A DNA stretch of 64,000 nucleotides from Metarhizium brunneum (lineage: Eukaryota > Ascomycota > Sordariomycetes > Hypocreales > Clavicipitaceae): NCBI RefSeq assembly GCF_013426205.1, contig NC_089427.1, positions 3,286,001 through 3,350,000 on the forward strand, written 5' to 3'. The notes under the pieces were generated by a model. It did not search any database, was not told where the DNA came from, and was given only the letters and a program-made list of their open reading frames with translations. The stretch's first letter is position 1. Each line of letters opens with the position of its first letter. Below are positions 1 through 13,400 of this stretch, in pieces. A program made the translations under genes and the position numbers.

Positions 1-198
1 AGCTGAAAATATCGTAGATTGACACAACTTCCGGAATGGACTACAGTACAGGATCCCCAAAGCCAACGCCAGCATTCCAGGAACGCGCTATATATAGTGT
101 ATTTGTATAATTGCTCGCTGAAATCAACAAAGTACATCGCAATGTCCAGATCCCCCAATCTACAACAAAAGGGAAAGAAATCAACAGAAGCACACAAT

Positions 199-1399
199 TT
201 ATTCCTTGGGATACAACTCCGTGGATACCTTGGCCCGATCCAACCTTCCCCGGCTAGAACTACTTCCTATAACGGTGGGCGCGTCCCCATCCACATCGGG
301 GTCATATTCCTCCTGTACATTGCTCTCAAGGCCGTTCTTGGACCGGAGCGGGCGGCTGCGGCTATCAAAGTCGCTGTCGTTGTCGTCTGCATCGCTACCT
401 TCGGCTTGGCTGCGTAACCGAGTGCCCCGGTATCTTGGGATGTCGTGGTCTGGCTCGTCGGAAGGGAGGCGTTCGTGCTCTGGTTCCTTCATCTTGATGA
501 ACGAGTCGATGATGTAGTATTGCAGAGCATTCATGATGAGCGGGAAGATCATCATGACGAATGCTATTTGGAGTCTTTCGTTGCCTTCGGTCCAGGAGAG
601 GGCCCAGTCGCCGACTTTGGAGATCCAGGGCATGACAATGAAGATGATGAGGACGCAGATCTTCATGCCGAAGAGGCCGCAGAAGTAGATGACGGACTGC
701 TTGAGCCACCACCACGAGCTGGGGGGGTTGCCGTAGTTTCCCGATTGGATGGACTCGAAAGGTTTGCCGAGCGGTGTCAAGGCCACGAGGCCGGTGATGA
801 TTTTCAGGAGAATAATAAGAATAGGGATACCGAGTGTTGTCTGGAATTCATACGTTAGCGTTTGTGATTTGCATTTTTGAGGGCAGTCGCGGTTTACTCA
901 CGTCAATACCTAGGTTGAGGAGATAGAATGAGCAAGGGTTGGGTACGTAGGGGTCGTCGCCCCGTGCCTGCACTGCGCCCGGTTCTAGCTTTATCGAAAA
1001 CCGGCCGCTTGTAAGCATAGACATGAAGATGTTGGCAATATGCACCAGGACAGAGCCAAACACTTGCTTGGACACGTCGAAGAACCAAATCTTAAGTGGT
1101 CGTTGCGGACGCTCTCTGTACCGCTTATACACCAGCGACAGCAAAGCCAAGGCTCCCAATGCCGCTTGAACTATCAGGGCAAAGGAGCCGAGGAGCTGGC
1201 ATTCACCTTCTGGGCTATCGTGTGGTGAGTCGGGTGCAGACGTGGGTGTGGCCGTAGTACTTGAAGCTGTCATGGCGGCAACAGTTGAAGAAACAGCCGA
1301 GAAGATGGTCATGACAGGTTCAATATCAGCGGTGTGAGTAGGCGGGTCGATGCCTATGCTGGCAGGATTTCTAGCATATTGTGCAACGCGAAAGTCCAT
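199..1399 (-). CDS. STIMATE/YPL162C-like multi-pass vacuolar/ER membrane protein
   Basis: Two exons, 1399-902 and 840-199, both phase 0, give 379 aa. The intron starts GTGAGT, has a GCTAAC branch site and ends TTCCAG. The ATG at 1399 opens the first exon. After a Ser/Thr-rich N-terminus of about 65 residues there are roughly five hydrophobic segments (near LLGSFALIVQAALG, VFGSVLVHIANIF, IPILIILLKII, VIYFCGLFGMKICVLIIF and AFVMMIFPLIMNALQYYIID). A polar, acidic C-terminal tail of about 120 aa follows. The order of segments and motifs such as WWLKQSVIYFCGLFGMK and PWI fit the STIMATE family (Pfam PF12400; yeast vacuolar protein YPL162C, human TMEM110). In animals that family acts at ER-plasma membrane contacts; in fungi its role is poorly known, so function here is inferred from family only. 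It diverges from the mitochondrial ribosomal gene across 1.3 kb. Confidence 0.9.
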
Positions 1400-2694
1400 C
1401 GGAGCGGCTCAGGAGTAAAATATCGAAAGAAAGTCGGGAAATGGGAAGCGAGAAATGGAAATCGATGGTGGCGGGCAGCCAGCAGTGGTACCGCGAACGG
1501 ACGAAGAGCCAGGTGTCCCTGCCGGCTGAATGTAAGCGAGATGAGGGTTGAAGAGAATCGTATTCAGGTGTTGCCGCGTCGATGAAGCGTAGAGAATGAT
1601 GGCTGGATCGAATGCTGTCAAGATGCCACGGGGGTCAAAGATGAAACAGCGTCTCAGCACACAGGGTGCTGGGAGACAAAGAAGGGCGGGGCGCCTGTTG
1701 AGAAGCAGCAGAAGCACAACCGCCGCGAAGAATGGTAAGGGCAAAAACAAAATGAAGTGGTAACGGACGGAGAACGGTTGGTAACCTGACCAGGTGGTGC
1801 AGTACGACGAGAAGACTCGTGGTCCCGAGGGTGGTGAGAGTCTTGGACGTCACCAGGTGACTACTCCGTAATGCACACAAGACAGACTTTGGTAGTTGAA
1901 TACATGTCTCAGTAGGTGCAGTCGGTACTGGACAGAGTAGCGTACAAACACAAGCCACCAGGCTCGGGCCACGGGGTAAATTTAAGTTGGAGGCTGTCTG
2001 CATTACTCGGGCACCTGCTCAGCCCATCAGCGTTAATGGCTAGGGGCAAAATGCGCGGGTCCGAGCGTCACTGACCTGCCCAGTCGCCCAGTGCTATCCG
2101 AGTTATCAGTCATCAACTCAGTCCTGTTACCATCTGCCTTCTAAACCGCTTCAAAGTTCACCAACTTCATCTGTTATCCATCAGGCAGTCGAATCCAATC
2201 CATAGCAAATGAAGCTAGAAATCTAGCCCAGGGGCTTGTCCTCTGATAAATCCGAGAACATCATTTCGCACATGAGGCCGCGTTCATCAGCCCTGTGTTG
2301 GACCTGTAGGTATTGTACGCCGCATTTTACCCATATCAGCATAAACCAAAGAGAAAGTGATAGTTTATGACTTTACATAGTTTGTAATCTACATTAAAGA
2401 TCTTTTTTCTTCCATAACATGTCTGCATTCCTCCCCTATCCCTTCCCCATGCGAGCTAGCACCGCCACTCCCGCTGGCCCAAGCCACACCTAGCTGAGCC
2501 TCACGTGCAAGGCTGCCCGTCCGATACGACCTTTCCAAGTCCGCTTAAAAAAGTGCAGAGCTCTAATGTCCAAAAACTCGCGATAGTCAAGGGGACCAGG
2601 TCAACCGCCTCGAAACGCCCCATACCACGGATCCCCTTTGCGCGCGCGCACCCTCACCTCTCGCCATTGGCCGTTCGAGCTGCCACCACACACA
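1400..2694. promoter_or_regulatory. Divergent intergenic region, STIMATE-like / Rsm26-like
   Basis: This is 1.3 kb between two genes that point away from each other, so both promoters should lie here. It holds one copy of the dispersed 9-mer (TACTCCGTA at 1862-1870). Pyrimidine-rich stretches precede the ATG at 2695. The open frames are short and not protein-like. Confidence 0.5.
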
Positions 2695-3625
2695 ATGTTT
2701 CGATCACGGCTGTTACCGCGCGCAGGGAAAAGCCTAGGCCTCGGCCTTCGCACCACCGTCAATGCCAGAAGAAGCCTGCATCAAGTCCCAACGCTGCCTC
2801 ACGACTACTCCCAGGGCGTCCCTAACCTCATGAGCCCCGGGGGCTTCGCGATCGCATGGTCAGACTACATGACTCTGATGGTAGAGAAGCTCAATGCCTT
2901 GACGGCCGGTATGTGCTTGCTCCCGCTCCCGCCAAATGACCGGCCCAAACTTGACCGCCACATCCACGCTCACTAACGTCGCCCTCTTGCCAGGCACCGA
3001 ACTCGAAGACAAGGACACCAAGACCATCAGCCTCCTGACGGCCCGCGAGCCCAACCAAGCCCCCATCTTCAACTACGCCTCCATGGCGCACAACAACCAC
3101 TTCTTCTTCCAGGGCATATCGCCCACAGGCACCCCCATGCCCGACTCGCTCCGCGCCGAGCTCGAGGCGTGCTTCTCCTCCATCGAGACGCTGCGCCGCG
3201 AGTTCGTCATCACCGCCTCGGCCATGTTCGGCCCCGGCTTCGTCTGGCTCGTCAAGGCCGGCATCAACGACTACCGCCTGCTGCCGACCTACCTCGCCGG
3301 CTCGCCCTACCCCGGCGCCCACTGGCGCGCCCAGCCCACCGACATGAACACCGTGGGCGGCGACGGCTCCGCCCGCTCCTACTTCAAGAACCAGGTCTAC
3401 GGCAGCAGGAAGCGGTCCGGCGACCTGCCCCCCGGCGGCATCGAGCTCGAGCCCCTGCTGTGCCTAAACACCTGGGAGCACGCGTGGCTGCTGGACTGGG
3501 GCGTCGGCGCCGGCGGCAACGGCGGCAAGACCGCCTATGCCGAGGCCTGGTGGAACCTGATTGACTGGGAAAAGGTTGCCCACAAGGCCCGGTCTACTCG
3601 GCCGGCATTCAAGGGCGCCGCGTAG
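2695..3625 (+). CDS. Mitochondrial small-subunit ribosomal protein, Fe/Mn-SOD-like (Rsm26/Mrp1, mS42/mS43)
   Basis: Exons 2695-2908 and 2994-3625 give 281 aa. The donor is GTATGT, the branch CACTAACG and the acceptor TTGCCAG. The N-terminus (MFRSRLLPRAG...) is Arg-rich and suits a mitochondrial targeting peptide. The body has the superoxide-dismutase-like fold signature used by mitoribosomal proteins mS42/mS43: HQVPTLPHDY near the start, MAHNNHFFFQGI, then FGPGFVWLV and LCLNTWEHAWLLDWGV near the end. Catalytic SOD metal ligands are not all conserved in this family, whose members are structural parts of the 37S subunit rather than enzymes. Choice between mS42 (Rsm26) and mS43 (Mrp1) is not settled here. 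GC content of exon 2 is very high, as in strongly expressed fungal genes. Confidence 0.88.
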
Positions 3626-4621
3626 TGAACAAGTGAGAAAAAGTACAGAGATGAAGCTTCAGTGGGGATGAAGAGAGGGAGGACAAAAGAAGAGAAAGAA
3701 CCAAAAAAAATATAAGGCTTGGAGCATAAACCCCAAAGAAAGGTCATACGCCGTACTGGCAGCAGCATAGGGGGGGGGCGTGCAAAATACTGTAAGATTA
3801 AGTGTACTTGTCTGCATATAACCTGGCGGAACTCAATGCACGGCGATTGGGAGAAATATTGGACAGAAATGAATACCTGTAAATTTTCTATTTGGACGTA
3901 ACTACCCTGAAGCTGTGTGCAAGGCAGCTTTGTTCACGCCCGTCCTTGGCATTTTGTGAACGCTTTTTATTCCAGAATACACCGGCCTTGGGCAAGAGGA
4001 CCAAGTCACAGGTCGGAACTAGTGCATGGCAGGACCGGCATTGATTCTCGTTTAAAACTCATGCAACTCAATGCGTGAACAACAATATCCGATAGCAACA
4101 GCCCATATGCCCCTTCGTTGACCACCGCTACGATTGTATAGTGCCAAGATTTCACAGTTACTGACACACTGGGAAATACGCTTGGACGCAAGTTTATATA
4201 AAAGCTTTTTCGTCAAAAATACCAACTATTTCCGCTAAAAACCACAGTCAAAAGGACTGACGCGAACTAAAATCCAAATGGTATCCTGCTCATCCAATTC
4301 GTGAAAAAAGGAGAGTTATGTGTACGCAAAAAGAAATGTAAAGATGTGAAACGGCGTGACGCATACATCGACAAACCTGATAACAAAAGATCCCTAGAGA
4401 AGAGTTCAGGCCGTTCTCATGCTTTCAAAAATAGTCAACTTCGACAATGGAAGTTACAAAAAGGGAAAAACGTGCGCGGTAGTGTAAAGGAGTGGTTGGG
4501 GGTATTTGATTCGTAACGTCATTCATAACTATGCAGCCTTTGCGCCACATGATTTGATCAAAGATTAAACGGGTGCAGGAATGATGAACTGAGATCAGCA
4601 GATGAAATGAACTTGGTGAAC
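3626..4621. other. Convergent 3' intergenic region
   Basis: This 1-kb AT-richer spacer lies between the 3' ends of the ribosomal-protein gene and the SAM-PH gene. It should carry both 3' UTRs and polyadenylation signals. The short open frames show no protein-like composition. Nothing else is seen. Confidence 0.5.
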
Positions 4622-7414
4622 CTAGATCATGTTTCCGTTGACGCTAATCTCGAAACCCTCACCTTTTTGCTTCATAGCTTTTGCTAGCATCAGCTCACGC
4701 ATCCAATCGATGCGATCATCACGGCTCTTGACAGCGAAATGGTGCGTTTTTCCTGTTCCATTTACGCCCTCGGACGGGGTGGAATTGCCGTTTACACCGC
4801 TCATGGAACTGTCTCGCTTGCGCAGACGAGTTCCAGCACTCTTGTCTTGGGGAATAAGCTGAAAGCTGAAAGCCCCTACTGGGTCACTCTTCTCACGGTT
4901 GTGAGAAATACGAACTGCTTTGAAGGCGGCATTGAGCTTGGACGTAGATGCAAGACTAGAGCAGGCAATCGCATAGTCGTCAATGTCGATGTATTCAAGA
5001 GTTCGGTCCAACTCTTGCCCATCCTTGTGCATGTTGAGTCTACTTCCCTTCAGGGTAAAGTATCCATCTTGCCACTCATTGCGGAGCAGTCGTGTCTTCC
5101 GCTTCTTCATCGGCCCCTGATGTGTAATGCCACTGGCCATTGCTAATGCGTCATGGCCACCGCCAGGATGGAGGGTTGACGCAGGAGGGATGGCGTTCTC
5201 AAAGCTGCTACGCTCAGCTGGAGACCAGGGGTAATTGAAGCGAGGGGGAGCTCGAAGTGGCTGTTTCTGTAGCTGCTGCTGCACGCGGTAGATAGGTGAG
5301 GTGCTCTTTGGGGATGGTGTTTTAGATCTCTGGAGTACCACGCCATTCTCATCCACGGAGGGTAGAATTGGGAAGGAGGGACGCCGGTTGGATGCTCTTG
5401 ATTGGGATCGAGCAGCGTGAGGCACTCGATAGTTCATATCCGGAGGTACGGACTGTGAAGTGTCGCGAGCTACTGGTCCAGCGGGTACTGCCGTGATGGG
5501 GACGTCCAACTCGGAGAATGGGGTCCCAAACCTGAAAGGGTTTCGGGGAGTTTCCAAATCTGGGGACAAGGGATCAGCTTTATTCATGCGATACGGGACG
5601 AACTCTGGTGGCTGTATCGCTTGTCGTTGCACTTGCTGCACCGGCTGGCCTGCAGCTAGCTCTTGTCGCTGAGGCTCGGTGGGCTGAGGGACTGTAGATG
5701 TCCTCAAAGGAGTACCTTGAAGTGGTTTTCCAGGGATGGAGAGCTTTGGTAGTTGACGCAAGCCTTGGTGAGGCATCTTGGCCGACGGAAGAATCTCAAA
5801 CGGTGGTGTCGGTGGCACCTGGTCCGAGCTATTCTTTTGTTGAAACTTCAAGAACTGGCGGACATTATCCTGGGGGTCTCGAGCCTGAATGCCTCGCAAT
5901 GTGGCTTCCTGAAGATATTGCAAAGGAGGCAAGCCACCAGGACCCATGACATCAGAGGAAGCAACAACAGAAGGAACTGCGTCTGATACGGGCCGAAAAG
6001 TTTCATGAGGGTCAATGGCCCTGGCCGTTTCAGGATTGCCTGCATCTCCGAAGATCATCACACTCCTTCCAGCGTAGACATCAACAGTTGGGTTGGCTTT
6101 CTTCAAGTCGTTGAGAAGTTTTTGGTTTTTCCTCCATTTGTGACAATTTTCTCCTTTTGAACAATTATGAGGTTTTGGGATGACTTGTTCGATACCGATG
6201 ATAGAGACTGATTCCATTGGATGGACGATGTCCTCCTCGGCGGAGAGCTTGCGACGGGCCCGACGTTTGTTGCTCTGGCTTCTGTTCACTCCAGTCTGGG
6301 CCTTGTTTCTAGTCTCTCTGCAAGCTTCTCTGCTGGGCGCGTCCTCGATTGGTGTGGCTGGTCGGGGGGAAGAGGGTCTACTATCTCTAAGTGTCTGGAT
6401 CTGATGCCATACTTTGGTGCGAATCCCGAAAGATTGAATATCAAGTTCTCGCAAGTCCTCGAATTTCAACGTTATCAAGATGGCGCCATTGATGTCATTC
6501 TCAATGAACCGATCGGCCACGGACAGCTCAATGCCAGCATTGAGCATCGACTGTGCGACCATCTCCGGTGTCCACGACGCAAGGGGAAGAGAATCAAGCT
6601 CTACAGATGTGTATTGGAAAGGACCGCTCCTTCGCGGCATCGGAGGTCTATCCAGAAGATCGCCGATGCCTCTCTGAGCCTTCGGGGTGACAGGCGAGAG
6701 CGTTAAAATGAAGTCATCGTCCACCAGGGGCGAGTCTGTTGAGCTTCGAAATAGATGAGGGCCGCTTGGTCCTTCCACTGGCTTGAATATGTGCTCAGGG
6801 TATGCCTCCCGTCCCCTGCTCGACCGTGGAGTCGGTGCTTCATCATATGATGACACAGTTGTAAAACTCGGCTGGCCAGACTATCATGAAGAGGCGCATC
6901 AGAAAGGAGGTTTCTGTCAAGAAGAATGTGCAAACTGATGTATGCGCTTACCGATTGCAGACTGACGCGCGGGGAGTTGTCTTCGGCTTCACTCATGATT
7001 TCCTCGTCCCAGTCTGTGTCAACGAACTCGGTAGCTACAGATGCAGGCCGTTGCATCTGCAACTCATTTCCTAAGCGGAAGAATGCATCCCTGGTAAATT
7101 TTTGGCGCATTTCTTGGTACGCCTGGCTGTCGCCAGGACGATAGTAGGCGTATTCGTACTCCTGTGGAAAAATTGTGTTAATGGCGGTTGTGTAAGCAGA
7201 AGATTTCGGGTCAAGTCAGGAAGACAAGAAACAAACCATTTTGGATACGCCGGTCTGAAGCCGCGTGCGTGGAAACAGACGAACGATGTTGGCCTTGTTC
7301 TAATTCCTTCTGTGTTGTAGAAATTGCGCTGATAGAAGTCTATAGCGGTGTTCACGGAGATTGGACCAGCCTGGACGTTATACGGAATGGATGGAGAGGC
7401 TGGGCCGTTGCCGG
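4622..7414 (-). CDS. SAM and PH domain protein (Boi/Pob1-like cell-polarity type), 5' end unresolved
   Basis: The main exon runs 6871-4622, about 750 aa. It joins in phase 0 through an 80-nt intron (6951-6872, GTAAGC..CCAG) to an exon ending at 6952 that reads ...EYEYAYYRPGDSQAYQ... and starts after a CACAG near 7158. A SAM domain follows shortly after the acidic N-terminus (LASWTPEMVAQSMLNAGIE ... FGIRTKVWHQI). A Pro/Ser-rich linker of about 430 aa follows, then a C-terminal PH domain (GPMKKRKTRLLRNEWQDGYF ... HHFAVKSRDDRIDWMREL). SAM-PH order matches fungal Boi/Pob1-type polarity proteins, but no SH3 domain is visible. A further upstream stretch (7414 to about 7220, including SVNTAIDFYQRNFYNTEG) looks coding. 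No ATG is in frame with it, and its best donor (GTTTGT) gives the wrong phase, so the first exons are not resolved. Confidence 0.82.
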
Positions 7415-10400
7415 CTGTGAGCGTTTTCTACCTTGATGCCCACAAGGGTCTCACAAGATGTCCAGAGTGCCGTGAGACATGGGAATGTAAAACATCACAA
7501 AAGGAAAACAACGGCAAGCTCGCAGCGACAGCTGGACAAGACAAAAATGGCGAAACTCGAGAGAAAGAGGACCTCGGTGGCGGGTGGTTAGTGATCGTTA
7601 TTATGTAGTAGGGGGTGGTTGCAACGCCCAGCGGTGTTAAGCTAGGCCTTGGGTTGTGAACTTTGTGAGCCATCAAATGTGACGAGCAGCAACAGCACCT
7701 TGTCGGGCCACCACCACGACGCCTGTCGAAACGGTTGCGGGCGGGGGGAGGACAGGACAGCCACCATGGTCCTTGGTCTGCAAGTCAAGGCGCCCAGGGA
7801 CTTCTCAACAAGAGTCCGACGATGCATAACGCGGCTTCCGTCACAAGCCCATCACAGCGCAGACCGCAGAGACAGTGGCCATGGACTCGGCACAATGCGT
7901 CTTGCAAGGCCGCTGGCGAGGGCTAGCTCTCTTCAAACCCTGGCTAGATAAGATCTGTCGCTTGGCCATAGTATCAGACACGGCGACCTGGGCGCGAAGA
8001 CGACGAGAACAATTGGACGGTTTACATGCACGCTGCCAGAGGCGTTGATGCATTGTGTCGGAGGGACTTTGTGATAGGCTGATGGCGGAGGGGTGGTGGC
8101 CCTCGTCCAGAAGTGACAGGGGGCACGAGGAGAGACAGACATGGTTGTTGAGAGCGTTGTAACTTGTCGAGTTGTCATCGAGGGTTGTTGATGGTCCGTC
8201 GTTGATGGTCGAAACAGCCCTGCCATGAGCTAGGACGAGTTGGTCTGGTTGGGATGCCAGGCTCCAACTGTTGGCGTGCGCGAATGGCGAATCGCATAAT
8301 GTCCGGCTGCCGAGCCTATGCCAAATATAGCCAGTCTGGTGTCTCTCATGTCTAAGCGCCATCATGTCTGGCCTGCGCAGGATGCGCTTGGCACTCGCTG
8401 TAAGAGGGCAAATGGGAGCACTGGCTTCAATGTTCGGCGTGGGGTGTCCAGTCTGGACTCTGGAGGGCTGCAGAGGTCAACTGGTGCTCCTTCCACCAGC
8501 ACTGACTTTCCATGCTGTCTGGTCGCGCCATTCCCACAGCGACCAGCTGCCTTGGGTGTCGCCTTCCATCTTATCTCGTCCAAGTTCGTTTCTGCACGTG
8601 GGTCCCACTGGTCTGTTGTACCTTCATGGCCCGGCCTTCACCTTCATGTCGACTCTCTCGCGCACATGTTGTCTCTGATTGCCACTCAACACTGTACCAC
8701 CGGTCTTGCTATCCTTGCCGGCATCAATGCAAGTGCAGGGTTGCAGGGGTTCGCAAGCACATGTCCTGCAGTCCGCTGCTCTTTGTTAGACCTTCATCGC
8801 CTGATAGTTTTTGTCCCACCAGTCTCGGCTATGGTGGTTTTGTTTTCTGCGCCATACGACCACTGACGACTTGCAAAATTCTGGCCCGCTGGCCGCGTTC
8901 GTCGTCTCGTTTCCCGATTCCCCGGCTGCAGCAGGCTCACGAGTTGTTAGTAAACATAGCATCCCCGTGTTCCCATGACAGGAGATACACCGTGGTGAAT
9001 CAGCCCTATATTCCGTATACATAAAGCTCTGAGACGCTGGGTGGCAACTACCGTGTTTTTTCCCTTCTGCAATCTTATTTTTCGTCTTGAATACTGCGAC
9101 CGCGACCGCGACTACAACATCATCAATATTTCCATCGCCTTGGTTGTCTATCAAAGTGTCACCAACTCAAGTGGGGAGGGTTTTGGCATTAAAACCGATG
9201 CACTATTTGCCATATCCACTACCCGTGACTCACGGCATTGGCTCACCGACAAAAGAGCACTTGCCATTCTGAGTACTCGTATGGAAGGATAGCCACGGTG
9301 TGATGTGATGTGTTCTATATTCACGTCTGGGGTCTCGGTCATCAATAACAGTTGCTGACTTGACCAGAGCAAAAAAAAAAGATCTCTCAAAGTGCTACTT
9401 CTGTCGGCCAGCCATGGTCAGCATTCCCAGAAACTCTTCGTTGGTTAGTGGTATTGCTATGGCTTGGGGTTGTTGAAAGGCTACGGAGTACGTTTTCGTC
9501 GCCATCCTATCAACCATCGGCTGTTCCCGCAGCAATAATGTTCTGCAGCTTCGCACTTGTTTCCGCTCTTGACCAGTACGGACAACACGGTAGAAGACAC
9601 CAGCCCCCGAATTTGGGGGCTCTACTTGCTTTTTTTCGGGACGACCATGTGTTGGTCGAACGGGAAGCATCGTGGATACTACCGGTACCCCTCATTACTT
9701 GGCCAATTGTTTAACAGGAGACGAGATCCCCCAGTCGGTATGTTTCCAACTGCAAAAAACCTGGTCCGTCGACAAAAGAACTTGGAGGCCATGCCCTTGT
9801 TAACAGTTTACTCAATGGCGTGATAGTTTAATCGCTGCGGAATCTGAGACGCGGAGATTGTAACGAGCAGGAAGATGTGGAGTTTTCGGGATGCCACCGC
9901 CTCTTTGGATTCTCGACCAGCTAAGACGCAAGTCTCGGCCGATGGCATCCTGCCACGAGACCTTTTGTGACAACAAATGGTCAGGTGCACGACGATCAAG
10001 GAATTGCTGCTGTGCATCGTGTCTGTCTTTGGTCAGTATGCTGGCAAGAAGGCGGTCAATGTCAGCAGTACCATGAACAAAAGTTGACAGGCGAATAAGA
10101 AGGAAACCGGGCTCGCAAGCGACACCTGCCACGCTACGATGGCAAGTTGGACACGGGTGAGAAAGCCAGCTTCTCAGCCACATATTTTGCTATGGCTCTA
10201 GCAGCACGTTCGGGTTGCCGATATGCTCGTAAGGTGCCGGGCCGCACACTCCGTCGAGAGCCTGAATCGATTTGCGAAAATTTCGACGAAGCCGTAATGA
10301 CAGGGATGCCATGTAAAACCCACTGGCAGGTCTTCTTTCTTTTACTTCCGTGGACGGACATCCCCCCGCTGGTATTCGTGGAAATACGATTTTCAGCAAA

Positions 10401-13400
10401 GGGGTTTGAAGACCATGAGATTTGGGGAAGCAATATACCCTAGCATATTGCACAAGTTGCCAAGAGCGGGCTAACGGGGGGAAGGGGTGTGCAGACGATC
10501 AATGTGAGTTGCCTGGACCCTGCTTTGATGCACAGTGTGCGATGGCGCAACACTACTGATCCTGGCTGGTTGGAGTAAGATAGTGGCAGAAGACGCTGCA
10601 CAGAAGATGTCTCATCCCCGGACTACTGCTGATGAGCCGGGTGATCAGACCAATTAGTGGAACTAAAGCGGAAATCCCAGCGCAGGTCGCGGCTTCTGGC
10701 TTCGGCCGTTATGAAAACACCGGCCATTCCGTATGGTATACTCCGTAACTGACTTGTGATGAGTGCGGAACATTGAAGCTCCTGTGGAACCTGGAAACTG
10801 TAACAGGGACAAGTATATCATGGTTCTCGAAAACAACAATCCCCTGTCGATTCTGACAACTCTTCAAAGCAAAGTTCAATTGGACAGACTTTGTATGGAT
10901 ATGGATGGATGGCAAATGAATGCGGGGTCGAAGTTATCACGTCCAACTGCATAACTGGGACGTGTCAATGACAACACAGTTCTCTGGGCTCCTTACTGCG
11001 GTTCGCCAACTAGTATTATTAGTCTTGGTTCTTCAAAGTCGAAAATTGAAGGGTAGCTCAGTTGCTTCAGGCTAATGCCGCTATCCGCGTCCGAGCCCTG
11101 CCCCTCTGTTGATGACATGCAGAGCTCATGGCGTTGGGGCAGAGTTTCGGCCGACGCTATCTCGAATCAATACGCCGTCAAAGACTGTGCGATGTTATAA
11201 TACCACTGGCCTAAGACACGAATGGAATAGAAAGACAGAAATGAAATCGGCACCGTTTCTACAGGGCAACACAGGCTTGGGACTCTAAGACAAGAGCCGG
11301 CTTTAGCAGCGGCGGAGACTGAACTAGTAGTGCAGTATCACAAACATGGCGCATCGTTACCATCGCCTTCCCTTTCCCACATCGTGGTTGCGGCAGCTTA
11401 TGTATGTACACCTAAGCCAGGTCCAATCCGGCTGAGCAAAAAGCCAGGTCACTCACAATGGATTAATGCTTGACCGACGGCTGATCTGCATTTTGCGCCA
11501 ACAGAGGGACCCATGGCTGTTGCAACGCCGGGGCCTGCATCCTACCATCTCGTGGCTTGAAGACGAAATAAAATCATGATATTTTTTGGTGGCTGGGATT
11601 AAATGTGTCGGATGCTTTAAAAAAAAGGAAGGAGAGGGGGCGGACACAGAACTCTCCTGAGCCCCTTGATTTATGGTAGGAATTTGGAGCGGTTGAGTGT
11701 TTGCATGATGCGTTTGTGGTGACACTGTACCGGGGCCTTGATAGTCTGGTTGTATTTGACATGGAGTGTTTTTTTTTTCATCTTGCATTGCTCAACTACT
11801 ACCGGGTACTCTGCACTTATAAAGGTCGTTGGTTCATGGCTAAGCTTGCACAACCGGCTCGATTTCCCGACGCTCCACCATAGCAAAGCTTTACTTCGTC
11901 ATGGACTCATGAGTGGAGCTGTGGGCGCTGCACGATGGGCTTTGCTTAACCGTTCCTAAGGCTGGCTTTGCATGAACCTCAACATGTACGACAGTTGTTG
12001 TGGCGGTGTGTCTCGACGCCGACGGCAAATGGGTCCACGGCCGACTGCATGGCATCACGAACCGTGAGGGTCTTGGACCGGGGAACATGTAATTTCAGAA
12101 CAAGACGAGGCAAAAGAGTTGAAAAGTGATAGTCACGAGCATTGTGCCCTGCTCGGCCTAGGGAGTGCTTGCAATATTAATTATGTGAGCAGTGGCACTT
12201 GACGAGTACGGCATCCGCCCATTGCCAACTCCACCATGCGACTGACCGACATTGATTGGGCGAAGGAGGATTTGATAATTCGTGGAATGGTCCCAGCTTT
12301 CCACAAGCAAACATTGCGCAACACGTCTAACCGTCAAGACATGATGAAAAAGACAAACCTGACGGATCGCGAAAAAAGTTGAACTTGATGCAAGTACTAA
12401 TAATGCCTCCACGAAGGCGGTATATTGGGAGCATTGACCATTTATCTCGCTTACCTTCACCTTCAGGTGCCTTCCCCAGCTTTCGAAATGCACCATCACC
12501 GGTGACCGGCCCCATTTCAGGTTATAGTTTTCCCAGCGACCCAAATACCAAGTTGTGTATGTACATATGTACATACAACAGGACATGTGGTTAATCTGGG
12601 CTAAATTAAAAATAGATTCAGAATTGTTAGCGTCGTGGTCGAGATAACGTAGTGCCGCCAACATTGCGAACATGGCGTAAGCGCCGGCCGCGAGACAAAT
12701 GACGGCGACGGCGACAAGGATCCAAAATTAGCCCAAATACTACGGAGTACTACCACGTTAAAAGAGGGGTCAATTGGAGCAGAATATCCGAGTCAACATG
12801 GGATGCAGGTTGTGCACGGAAGCACTCAAGAGGATTCCAGGTCGGCTGTTTTGGCAGCTGTCGCGTTTCGGCAAGCGCCCAGGCGTCAAAGTCTGTTTGC
12901 CGAAGCACAAGGCTAGAAAAGAAGGGCGACAAGAACCTGTACGTAGGCAGAGCTGAAGGGCGTATTCAAGGCGCTGGAGAGGACGATGAAGAATGGCTGA
13001 AGAGGGCTGGTGTTTGGGTGATGGCCGTCTCGGGGAGGCACGTGGTCCCACCTCCTGACTTGCTGCTTCCTTCCTTCCTTCCCGCGGCGCACCTGCTGGT
13101 GGTTTTTTGTCTTTTCCTTCTCCTTCACTAGCTCTGTCGATTATCCTCACGGAACATTCTTCTTCTTCTTCTTCCCCCCCCTCTTCCCCTTCATTAGCCA
13201 TTTTCCTAACCCAGACCATCATGGCCGCTATGGCCACGAGAATCGCCGGTTACTAGAAACGCACGACACGATACGGAAACAAGATTCCGAGAACCCCCAT
13301 CGGGGACCTTGGATGACATTGCCGACTCCGCACGTACATACAGACATACTAGACATGTCCAACGGAGTAGATGGCACGGACGCTTGCCTGGCTTCGGCGG

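Noticed and set aside
6221..6706. 161-codon plus-strand frame inside the SAM-PH gene
   Set aside because: Antisense shadow of the SAM domain exon.
8318..8866. 182-codon open frame in the large desert
   Set aside because: No domain, random-like composition rich in Ser, Cys and His, no introns or leader structure; other frames are equally open nearby.
11051..11110. tRNA-like A-box text (GGGTAGCTCAGTTGC)
   Set aside because: No matching B box (GGTTCGANNCC) at the right distance and no acceptor-stem pairing.
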